From positions 2,410,484-2,474,483 of the forward strand of contig RPFO01000065.1 in the NCBI GenBank assembly GCA_009746045.1: DNA of 64,000 bases, given 5' to 3'. This DNA comes from Mesostigma viride (taxonomy: Eukaryota > Streptophyta > Mesostigmatophyceae > Mesostigmatales > Mesostigmataceae). A model generated the notes under the pieces. It did no database searches. It saw only the letters and a list, made by a program, of their open reading frames with translations, and was not told the DNA's origin. Position numbers and translations under genes: made by a program. This document shows positions 21,701 to 29,815 of the stretch, one piece after another. Each line of letters starts with the position of its first letter. Within the stretch, counting starts at the first letter, position 1.

Positions 21701-21782
21701 GTGCACCGCTGCGCAGTTTACCTCCCGCAGCTTGACTGCGGTCACCGCTGCCCTTGTCTTGGTACGATCGCTGTCTTCGTGA
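15744..21782 (+). CDS. pol: Pol polyprotein: protease, C5-DNA methyltransferase, RT, RNase H, integrase, PHD finger
   Basis: An uninterrupted frame of 2,012 codons. Residue numbers count from the ATG at 15,744. Retropepsin-like protease: D250-S-G and LLGVD at about 330. DNA methyltransferase: see its own entry (487-805). A hydrophobic stretch lies at about 851-867. Reverse transcriptase: about 965-1,230, with FVSSLDLRSGFHQ and the YIDD catalytic box at 1,130-1,133. RNase H: about 1,270-1,392, with D1279, a YSSYEGEALAVVW segment and a TDHQPL segment. Integrase: H1576/H1581/C1611/C1614 zinc module, then D1645, D1704, E1739 with the classic 35-residue D-E spacing. An SH3/GPY-like stretch (RPGQYVFLR) follows. 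PHD finger: 1,943-1,987. All catalytic acids are present, so the element may be active. Confidence 0.93.
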   Translation: MNKCPAAGIKTVHFAEMAGKTDSMEAQVAAIKHGEEATAPPNQFETVYREDPFWAPMPGDVEINAAEATKGKQARSPLSFQQAPMLPAGQLPASFSMPLAGVQSAFEHANPAGLEQRRRLAPVYPMPFIVDVPMFSARQVVDTFGQKGVEWLGSVVSEIQLFADGHDVRTLRNSESVTYGRQPVEAAVPVVQAGVVSTSSQQRTSAVPQVPTVVPYPNGEPSMAFQAVGACGDVWSDMVTCPLVGAVKLDSGAQPLVISTDLATMLNLTYENGGLVESPVSVSGWQGPASKPYAMTAVKVNVIFNPLRASSMTTVSAYALVVNKCGYSALLGVDVLARAMVQVDYRAEEASYIPDWDGAGLKRASVPVSCFSSSAGAARLNPSAAAGVVEVSMVEVRAAGSSAWDKHRTVLPQPTASIAKMRTQWSLDAVTSTRQLAMRKRVTEAVITIPQMASHGLTLLQPGVSEAQGNFSAAILPQAPDFAKGAVVLELFAGIGGGIAGFLAAGGVCRKLIAVEPSHKARQVYFSHCGVLSREYPAQFPPSAWRDPFGECPQDIRAIGEVQVQQLLRRHHAIDLVIAGWECQGLSQAGQGRGLADPRSALFWELLRVVGLLQSRQPHPPAYLFENVVAGDSPHQAVREDWATIVALLGEPIVCDNAGLGGLTHRLRAYWTNVACATDVQAVLGAVARQHPSVSAEVALPSHLVTQKVDSEDRPPYARVNRVGSPMCALPTLVSYQGSTAYRDRGKGLVWDTTTGLLVQPPAEFREASMGFHVGASALPGVLESERWSLIGQAMSVLQVGYVLLASVAVRQSGGASPANPPQQVEARAAKLKRPAATGTSSAWGWRLRQVWTIILMTALLTSTVLAGEPTLHRVIHRAAREAPAVGVTPGVAAFSLFHDDAARAPHLEAHAVAVGDPADTHPWAIGEHLSDAQRSAMLKWLGTARGAFAFTSDELGCFNGGTMRVPLDTDTPLFRRQHRLSQAELDFVAEQCKELEDAGIIRQSSSSYAAAVVVAPKKDAITGAWTGMRMATDLRLLNAHTPVDRYPMPRVDDVLDKISPHVKFVSSLDLRSGFHQIAVAPEDQRKLAFWGGGNLYEWVRMPFGHRNASAVFQRAMDKVLAGLPFAACYIDDVIVFSATFEEHLAHLEQVRLALEEHNMRLHPEKCKFAQRTLSFLGHQIVPGGRTPDAAKVESIVQAAVPTDVSGVRAYLGLAGYYRGYIENFSSKVKPLTELLKKGCVWAWGPAQQRAIETIKQELTSAPILRAPDYALPFVLYTDWSKVGLGAVLAQKDGDGREHVIAYASRSNNPAESRYSSYEGEALAVVWAIKHFRPYLVGRVFTLVTDHQPLQWLMTNTNLTGKLARWAMIIQEYHMTIVHRAGKDHVNADVLSRYAMPTTVDHTGARAMGAEGSSGSVVFVNAAGYAADDEEEAWWRSVEYSVADFGISDDPVRPSPFTPSKAVCAMEEGRSLSFDIDPSLQQLIAVQALLARSSLADCYTADIWLDGRVLEQVQGAVLTPTPVDWTPAQKATELNRVQHRAATYGWEDGVLYKLLGKRRVVVPPPDKRVAIVQAYHERYGHLGGNRTLSLVRTSYWWNNMRHTVAQVVASCVPCARTKANFSADHGAKELMSLPIKGLFYRWHVDLCGPFQESPDGNLYVMVCVESFSKWVELIPIADKHAATTAKHFADIITRFGAPAEVVTDQGGEFRGEFQELLDGCLIDHRRTSREHPQANGLAERLVQTVKQALRKWSLQVPESARWDRELAWIAMGYRMSPQESLATFSPYFLLFGRNPLLPTEAQVAHPEPMAFDNAQQFLVEVLARAETFKKVMPIAMNNLFIAQHRDSLRYAQRRGGAYMARQLRFRPGQYVFLRTQLKHTLDVEAGPTILRIVAIKPSGVAILEGADGSRTTDNLSNLSPCSLPNLVHDLQPHTSRRVKDAQCQVCHRVDQAESMLLCDQCNCGWHMQCLQPVVTSIPEGDWFCPVCTAAQFTSRSLTAVTAALVLVRSLSS
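17202..18160 (+). other. C5-cytosine DNA methyltransferase domain inside pol
   Basis: Residues about 487-805 of pol. Motif I (SAM binding): VVLELFAGIGGG at 487-498. Motif IV: GWECQGLSQAGQGRGL at 580-595, catalytic Cys583. Motif VI: FENV with E626. Motif VIII: HRLRAYW, R666/R668. A target-recognition-like region (ALPTLVSYQGS) begins about 727. Motif X: ERWSLIGQAM at 786-795. These are the ordered motifs of enzymes that transfer methyl from SAM to cytosine C5. The usual Pro before the catalytic Cys is Glu582 here, so activity cannot be taken for granted. Methyltransferases captured by eukaryotic retrotransposons have been reported, including in algae and dinoflagellates; the host family this one came from cannot be settled by eye. 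Confidence 0.88.
21570..21704 (+). other. C-terminal PHD finger of pol
   Basis: A C4-H-C3 pattern is complete: C1943, C1946, C1958, C1961, H1966, C1969, C1984 and C1987, with the usual Trp before the last Cys pair (GDWFCPVC). PHD fingers read histone H3 tails, often methylated or unmodified K4. Many Ty3/gypsy elements use a chromodomain at this position to steer integration; by analogy this PHD may target the integrase. That role is inference. Confidence 0.88.
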
Positions 21783-21799
21783 TGGGGCCGGTCGCCAGC

Positions 21800-21810
21800 G
21801 AGGGGGGGAA
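21800..21810 (+). promoter_or_regulatory. Polypurine tract
   Basis: GAGGGGGGGAA lies 18 nt after the pol stop, where plus-strand DNA priming is expected. If it marks the LTR start, the 3' LTR begins at about 21,811 (TCATGGGACAG), not at 21,951. Confidence 0.6.
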
Positions 21811-21951
21811 TCATGGGACAGGTCCTCGCCCACCCCACAGGGCATGCAGTTAAGGCAGGCACATCAGCTCAGCTCATTTGGGTTTTACCAAATTAAGCTG
21901 AGTGGCCAGCCGCCATGGTGGCGCCGGAGATTGTGGCACGCAGACGCGACA
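21809..21951 (+). repeat. 143-bp block repeated at 23,179-23,321 (copy A)
   Basis: By eye identical to 23,179-23,321. It lies between the polypurine tract and the start of the LTR match. It is absent upstream of the left LTR, so either it is the 5' part of the LTR (lost on the left) or it is 3' internal sequence. Confidence 0.8.
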
Positions 21952-23089
21952 GCTGTCACGGACGCGCGCTATGTCATCCGGGCGCCCACTATGCACAAGA
22001 CCGGTGACGTGCGCAAGGAATTTGTCTTCTACGCATTTTCGACAAAGGCTAGTGACCGGGGGGGACACTAGCACTTGCAGCATAAGAGCGGACGAAAGTG
22101 TACGTGCACGCGCGCCGGGCCAGGCACAGCTGGGCGCGCAGCACTGACTTGAGCGGACGGCAGCACAAGTGTGCAGCGTCGAGAGGATCATACGCGTGTT
22201 AGTGGACAGCTGGAGCTGAAGCTGGACTGCTGGACTTCAACAGCGCCGAGGCTATTGACAGGCCAGGTGTCTTTGTGGTGTAGAATAGCGGGTCAACGTT
22301 ATGAGGACTGGACAGAAAATGGAAAAGGACAATTTGCGGTGCGGAGCCAGATCGCTGGAATGAATGCGAAATCGCTGGCAGCCCTAAAAAGGGATTTCTT
22401 CTAGAAAGGAACGATTAGACGCAATGTTTGCTGGGCCACTCACACGCAAGGTGTGAGCGTGCAGATTGTCTGAAGGATATTATGCTTCGACCTTGCTGGA
22501 CGTGACTCAATGTCGGACATTCCCAGGGACAGAAATGCCGGAGCCTCTAGGAGATGAGATCGGCAACAGGGTAGCAATTTAGATTTGTCGGGATGCCTTC
22601 CTGCTTTTGTTGGCATGTGTGGTAGAAAGCCAGGACGGCAACTGGAATGCGGTTTCTATTCGCATGGTTCAGGCAGCAAGATAGTTTTGGCATTCCTGGC
22701 TGGACTGACAAGTGTGGCGTGTGTCATGCATGTGGCATGACGAATGGTTTGGTTCATAGTCGAAGAGGACTCTCACGCAGCGTGTAGTCTCTTCGAGTCT
22801 CTCGTTAGTGGCCTTCGTGTTTCTCCCTTTTCTTGGGAGCAAGGCCGGTAGCATGTCATGGAGCGCTGCCTAACTGCGGGCTCGTGAGCATGGAGTGCAT
22901 CGATATTGAGACTATCAACGTGTTGTAATTGTATTAACTTTCTCAATAAACTCCGCATGTGCGGCTTCATCATCAGACTGTGCAAAGTATGTGTTTTGAA
23001 AGCATTATTCTATAGCAGGGGAGGCAATAAGGTGGTTATCAGGCACGAGGGACAGTTCCTTGTCCTCGGCTGAGAGCCCTCTTTTCTTT
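21951..23089 (+). repeat. 3' long terminal repeat
   Basis: Pairs with 12,500-13,639; see there for the differences. AATAAA at 22,945-22,950. The match ends at TTTCTTT, followed by unrelated flank and, 90 bp later, by a second copy of the 143-bp block. Confidence 0.85.
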
Positions 23090-23178
23090 GTCGCGTTTAC
23101 GTGCCATTATATCCTAGCCTATCACTTGGAAGGCATATCCATAGCAATAGAGTACTCTTGTGTGTGATCCACTATATT

Positions 23179-23321
23179 AATCATGGGACAGGTCCTCGCC
23201 CACCCCACAGGGCATGCAGTTAAGGCAGGCACATCAGCTCAGCTCATTTGGGTTTTACCAAATTAAGCTGAGTGGCCAGCCGCCATGGTGGCGCCGGAGA
23301 TTGTGGCACGCAGACGCGACA
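23179..23321 (+). repeat. 143-bp block, copy B
   Basis: Identical by eye to 21,809-21,951, then diverges abruptly into LINE endonuclease-linker sequence. It may be the remnant of an older LTR of the same family, truncated by the LINE fragment, or the product of recombination at the insertion. Confidence 0.75.
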
Positions 23322-23329
23322 TAGTCCTG

Positions 23330-23920
23330 CTCAGCGGCGGGTGGTGTGGGCGGCGCAGGGACGCCCACCGCAGGCGCCAGGCGGGCGGCTGCCAGAGGGC
23401 CGAGCGGCGGAGGCGGCGGGGGGGGCGCCGTGCAGCCGGGACAAGTTCAAAGAACCTAATGGTGCATGAGTCGGTATTCTTCCCTGAGGCGGGCGTAGCG
23501 GGCGGGGTCGCGCTTGTCTCGCAGGGCTTGCCGGGCCTGGATGACGGCATGGAGATGGTGGAGGCTGGTGAAGCGGGGCGGGCGGCAGGGGGGCAGCAGG
23601 GTCCCTGCCGCGGGCAGCTTGCCAGCGAGGTGCCGAAGGGCGGATGCCGGGCCGGCAGCGGGCAGCCGGGCGTGGCTGGCCGGGATGTCCGGCGCGTCGA
23701 CGAACCCCTCCGCCGCCCGCTTGTGGGCGAGTTTTTCAGGGAAATCCTCCAGAGCTTCGTCAGATTTCTCAAGCAACTGAAGTGTGCGCAAATCAGGTGG
23801 TGCCACGTGCTTACGAAAGTGCGATCGAGGGGAATCGCAGGCGGATGCGGGCGGTGACGATGCGATGATCTGAACGCACCCGGGGGATCACGAGCGTGCG
23901 AGCAGCCCTTCTTGTTATGT
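23330..23920 (-). pseudogene. LINE ORF2 fragment: end of AP-endonuclease and linker
   Basis: On the minus strand, SDHRIVTARIRLRF (about 23,870-23,830) is the characteristic C-terminal strand of LINE apurinic-type endonucleases (SDH motif). After a frame change it continues into an Ala/Leu/Arg-rich linker (LRTLQLLEKSDEALEDF ... IQARQALRDKRDPARYARL) ending at a stop near 23,456. RT is not reached. The fragment is bounded by copy B on the left and a (TTAA)n tail on the right. Confidence 0.6.
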
Positions 23921-24300
23921 GTAATTAATTAATTAATTAATTATCAACATCACTCCGTTGGGAGTCAATGTAGCACATATCCCTGAGAAGGGGCATATGG
24001 CTTTAAATACATCCTAGGCTACTTCATGCAAGGGTGGGAATGTAAGCAACACTTGCTCTAGGTGCCGCAAGGGCACCGGCACCACCATGCTGTCTCAGGT
24101 TCAACCCAGCTAAGGGGATCCTGGCACGGGGGAGGAAGATCATCATGGCTATGCAAGGGCTAGGGCATGGCTTCTCGACAGAGAGCATCTCTCTGCATGG
24201 CATAGCATGGCTAAGTTCTTAATGCAACATCCATGGGGGTCCCATTATAGACAAAGCATGGCTAAATGTTGAAGGCATCATCCATGGGGGCCATATATGT
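23921..24300 (-). mobile_element. 3' end of an ORF1-only family element (minus strand)
   Basis: A TTAA tail (about 23,923-23,941) is followed by the ACTCC gttg GGAGT stem-loop and the same non-coding blocks as 9,495-9,860. These include an ATCCATGGGGGTCCCAT block and a GGGCATATGG block. A third copy is at 48,796-49,040. It is 5'-truncated with no coding part. Confidence 0.75.
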
Positions 24301-24943
24301 GTAATGGATCGAGGTAATTGCAACTAGTATCCTCAGAGGTGAGCGCTTTAATATGAGGGACGCCTGCGGGTAGATGCCAGGCAGACCCGTTGCGAAGTAC
24401 CAATGGGTTGCAAAATCAGGGTTGTCGAAAGCAATGGCATCATCAACGTATCGACATACATTACACCATCATGTGTGGATAAAACGCCTAATGAGAGCAT
24501 CGTCATTTGAGGCAATGAGATTCTCCATAAATGCAAGCTCATAAGTCTATAGATGTAGGTTTCCAAGGAGCACGGCCGGCACAGTTAGTGCCAATCTAGG
24601 GATGCCAATAGCTTGTTGGTATACGTGAACCACAAAACAAATGAGGGTGTTATCAACAAGATAAGAGATCCAATGAACAAAGGCAGCCTTCGTGATTATC
24701 TACTTATAAGCATCCCGCACGATAGCACCTGCCGCAATCCCGGAGAGCCACGTTGCTGTGGTCTTGGTCCGAGAGACGTGCAGGCGGTCTCGCCCGTGAG
24801 GCCTACGTGCATACAAATGAGTAGTCGAGCATCTACTACCTGGTAACTATTAAATGCATATTTGGCGGCTCCGGGATTCTTTCGGTTCCCACAGGCCAGC
24901 AAGGCACACGGATCTGCACAGCCCATCCACTCGAAATCGACGC
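24301..24943. other. Sequence downstream of the SMU1 stop (probable 3' UTR and spacer)
   Basis: No reading frame is supported. On the minus strand this is immediately 3' of the SMU1 stop. A TGTAA pentamer (about 24,460), the poly(A) signal used by many green algae, is present, but nothing confirms its use. Confidence 0.35.
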
Positions 24944-27900
24944 TCATGGCTTCCACAGCTTGCACGTCCCATCCTCACTGTACGTGGCGATCATATTGCG
25001 ATGTGGGTGGTGGGCCAGCCCGATGCCAGACTTCTCATGAACCTGCAACGTTCCCCCGTGGCCAATAAGGAAGCGAACACATGAATTAGAAGGGAAAAAC
25101 ATCAATCACACCAGCCCAAATCCCACATATAAGCAACATGCAAACATCAATGGACCATCAACTGGTTGACTATTGATAGTAGTGCTATGCTTGTCGCACC
25201 CTGGCCGCTTCGAGTCCCGATCTACGCACGGATGGTATTTTTACGTCCACATCGCGTCGCGGGGCATGACATTCCTACTCGGGCACTTTTCAGTCGTGCA
25301 CATGCATGTCCGTCACGGCAGTGGCGCGCCGCGCCGGCCTCCAAGTGTCCACGTGTACCGTGCATGCTGAATGATTTCCTTTGTGCTTTCAGCATAGCAT
25401 AGATTCTACGGCACTGTCATCGGGGTTCACGACTGTGCGCGGTGATGGTTGTGCACGTGGTGCGCATAAGGATTGATTGACATTGTATTTACACGAGCTC
25501 CAGCCGGAGCCTGGGCGCGTTGACCTGAGATGGATTGTGACAAGTAGACAGTGTTGGCAACTGAAATGGTGTGATGCCTAGCTAGGAGGATGCTTGAGTA
25601 TGTGCCGCGCCATGGTTTAGCTTGTTGACAGTCTACAGATGTAGGGCGGCGCGGGATTGTCATAAATGTTCGTGCACGGATAGCTAAATGGACGAGCATT
25701 CGGCCATGGTGGTCGTGGTTCCTTCAGTTCTTCACTCATAACTTGTTGTTATCTCCATGGGATGCACTAGTCGGACAACCCGGGGGCACCCGCGTTATGG
25801 TGCCGTGCGGTAGCACGGGAGGTGATAGGTGTGGCAAGACATAATGCAGATGCCATGAAGGGGCTGTATCTGAGGACTGTCACGGGGTACTCCTACGTTG
25901 GAGCTGTTACGCCCGGACATTGTCAGCTATAGCTGATTGCATAGTATGAGGGCCTTAGTATGGCTGTATGACCATCTACCCATCAGCCCTTCTTTTCACT
26001 GAACGAACAACCGGTGCTGGGGTTCAGCCCGGTCTTCTGGCCTGGAGAGCTGGAGAGGTTGTTGCTTACCCCTCAAATAATACTCGAAGCGGGTTATTGC
26101 TCAGCCCCAAACAAAAAGCATCGGAAGAGGTTACGCTTTTGCCTTAACAGCACTGAAGCGGGTTATTGCTTGGCCCCAAGCAAAAAACATACGTGTGGTT
26201 CAGCGGCTCACTGGGATCGTGCCCTGGTGAGGCCCCTGCAACTGGCTGGGGGGGACACACCATGGATAGTGGGCTGCTGGTTCCACTGTGTATGCCTTGA
26301 TTAGTAGGGAGCTGGGCGCTGTAGCGGCTGCCCTGAATCTGCCATTTTTATTCCCCCAGCACACGTGTCCCAAGAATTGTGGTGACACTTGCGGCTTGGG
26401 GGGGGGGGGGGTAAAGTGAGGTCCATTTATGCATTCCAGCATCCATCTTTCAATTCTCTGGTCAGTTTGGCTAAGGAGATTGCTGAGGATCTTGCTGCCA
26501 ACTCAGGATGCATTTGAGCCGATACGCGACATGCTCCTACAAAATCATGCATCCAGCACGGCCCCACACAGAAGCAAACTGTTCAGCACGGTAGTACAAC
26601 GGACAGTATGTGAGCATCACATATAACCAAGCCAGAATAGCCTCGCATCCTGCACATGATGCACGCATATTCGATAAAGTACCTTTGCTCTCTCAAAATT
26701 TCCCATGCTTCTTGCTTTGTGCCCGTTTTCCACTCACCGGCATCAGATGCTCCAGTTTGTTGGACACGAGGCTGAAGCAATACAGGTTGCTGCAGGAGGG
26801 GTAAAGTTTAATATTCAGGTGGTTGGTAACACACATCCAGCACACGCCGCACAGATGACGACATCAAGCCCAAAAATATTAGAAGGGAAAAAATGTAAAC
26901 AGATATCAACGAGACAACCAGCACAGGCCAGAAATCCGGGGATTCTGGAGCATGATAGCCCAAGCCTAATTAGTTAATAGCCCAAGCCTACCGCCTTATC
27001 TTATCCGTGTATGACGCGTCCTTCCAAACGATGGAGATGAATGGAGTGGAAACGTGGCTCCTTGTATGCAAATTATATTTATGGTTGGCTTGAGTTCCGA
27101 GCCAGACCTAGATGGTTAAGCTAAAAAACACTATCGTACCCTCGGTCACACTATCAGATAAAGAAGGATTTTTTTGCTTGCAGAACAAGAAGGGAGAAGA
27201 TCGGAAACAACGTGGCAAAGCAGGTCAGCATCCATGTAATCCCAGCCAGCACGTGGACACAGGGGCAGGTTGCTGTTCATTGTGCCTGCGGGCAGCATGA
27301 AGAGATATCATGCACGAATGGTCAACAATGACGCATGATTAAAAAGGGCCTCCTTGGACAGCCTACACCTATTGTTGAAGCCTATTTGTTGAAGCTGCCA
27401 AGCAGCAAACCCGAGCACATCACCCACGCATATTTGCGTTTTGCTACCGTTGACACGTCCAGCCATGCCCACATAGCGAGCCCCCAAGCAGGCCACATAG
27501 GGAGACCCACCGCAGGTACCGCCCAGTGTCTTCTCTAAGCCCTAGATTACCCATCCATTTCCATTCTTACCTATGCCCCATGTGGAAGCTAAACAGAGCA
27601 AACCTGCCAATGAAACCAACGCGGGTGATAAAGCCATGCCATGCACCGTGAACCGAGCATGTGCCGCCAAACGTTGGTGGCTAGCACAACCCCTTCATCG
27701 CTACCGCAAACAATAGTCCCTTGCTCGCTACCCCGCTGTCGCCCCCCCCCTCAACAACTAGCCCATCACATAGCGCGTTTGGCCACCCACTTGTCCTCTC
27801 CCAGGCAGTAGATCCAGTCCCCCGCAGGCGAGACGGTCGCGTCCACGAAGTCGCCGCCCTCGCGCTTGCCCGAGGAGAAGCTCTTCACCACCTGTAGCAC

Positions 27901-29718
27901 GTCGTGGTGGTGGTGTGTGGGGGTGGGGGGGGTGGGGGGAGTGGGGGGGGTGGGACCAGGGAGAGGGGGAGGGATAATATGAAGAGATTAGCAGAGAAGG
28001 AGACGCGAGGCAGTGGGCTGAGGATGATGCTTGCAAGAGGACGGCACACATGGCACCATGAGGGGGCATCCGAGAGAGCCAGGAATCACCCTTGGGTTGG
28101 CACAATGGCGATGATGGCCGGGGAGGTCACAATGGCGGCCATGGAGACATGGCGGCCCTCCCTCATTGGGAGCGCATGCGAGCACAAACGGACGCCAAGT
28201 CAGCATGTGCAGGGCTAAAAGAGGATAGCAGCGAATACTGGTCAAGAGGGCTAGGATGATACAGTGGCCAACAGTTCAAGAGGCATGCCCCTGCAGACCT
28301 CCCCCCTTCCCTGCCAACAGGGAACATTATGTATAGCTGCTATCCAGCTTAGCGGCCTGTGCCCCCCGTCTTCACCTATGAACGCATTCCATCCCTCACA
28401 TCTGATGCATACGTCGATCGGGGCAAAATAAAACCGCGACAAACTAGAGGCCCGAAACATTGAACACCGTTGCCAGCTGGCAAGCCCTGGGTCGGCCCAT
28501 TCATCCAGGTTGTCGCACCCACCTGCCCCTGCATGGTCATGATGAACACGGTGGGCGACCGGTTGCACACGACCAGCTGCTCGGTGTTCTTGGGGAAGAT
28601 GTGCACGCTGTTGGCCGCCACCTCGCGCCCCTGGTGGCACGGCATGCACATGCGGGCACGCACGTAGGCACGGACAAATGCCAGAGTCATGCAAGCAATT
28701 CAGCACACCTTCACGCATACACGCCACGAGGGCAGTCGTGAAGCAGGGGGACCGGGATGGAGGCAGCCCGAGGCAACACCTGCACGCAAGCCCCTGCCTT
28801 CAAAAGGGCCATGTGGAAGGGCCTTGCCCACAAGTTGCATCATCCAGCGGCACTAATCTGGCTGGGAGCAGCCCGCAAAGGTGATGCCTGCAGTCCCCCA
28901 CGCGAGGGGTGAGGCGGGTGTAAAGCGTCATGAACGGCGGTTGTATGATGCGGGTACACATAAAACAAGATGCAAACACCCAGCATTGTTACACCGTCCA
29001 GCATAATTCGTGTGGGTGTTTTATTAGTGTGGGTTAACAATCAGAGCGGGCCACACTATCCTTGGTATCCTCCACAATATAGCTACGTAGTTTTGGAAAT
29101 CAGTGTCTGTCGGTGTGGCGCGTGCTGATCATGGAACACATTTTCCTAGCACGTTTTCCATCTTGTGATGCATGCAAGGCATCTGTCTTGATGAGCTACA
29201 TACTCAAAGCCGGTGTCAATCTCAAACAGGGTTGCCTACTTGACCTGGTTACTAGGAACAGCATACGCTGCCCACGCTACTTCGATACACCGCCGATAGT
29301 GTGGGTGCGCAAGTAGTGTGGCTCCCCAAAACACATCGGTTTGAAATACGGTGGCCCACACAAAATTATGCTGGGCAGAGGAGTGGTGAGGGGACGATGG
29401 GCGAGACCAGAGAACAGGAAGCAAAGCACGCCCGTTTTACGACAATGTGGTCGCATTCACCTGCCCATTTCCACCTCTGCGCTGCACACACCTGCCTGGT
29501 TCCAGCCTCTACTCGGCACCCACCCACCCAGCTTTCGCCTCAGCTTGTCACCCACTCACCCATCTTCCAGCCTCTACTGGACACCCATCTTCCACCCACC
29601 GTCCAGCCTCGGCTCGACACTCACCTGGGTTGGCTGCGGTGGCCGGAACGTGTGGAGGCATTCGGTGCTCTTCGAGTCCCACACCTGCGGGCATAGGGGG
29701 GGGGGGGGGGGGGGGGGG

Positions 29719-29815
<97 letters not shown>

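Larger units (their letters stand above)
12500..23089 (+). mobile_element. Ty3/gypsy LTR retrotransposon encoding a DNA methyltransferase and a PHD finger
   Basis: Two nearly identical long direct repeats (12,500-13,639 and 21,951-23,089) bracket a gag frame and a 2,012-codon pol frame. The order RT, RNase H, integrase is that of Ty3/gypsy (Metaviridae). A polypurine tract (GAGGGGGGGAA, 21,800-21,810) follows the pol stop. The long repeats differ by about four substitutions and one G-run indel over 1.14 kb, indicating recent insertion. A cytosine-5 DNA methyltransferase sits between protease and RT, and a PHD finger closes the polyprotein. I could not identify a convincing primer binding site or target-site duplication. 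Confidence 0.93.
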
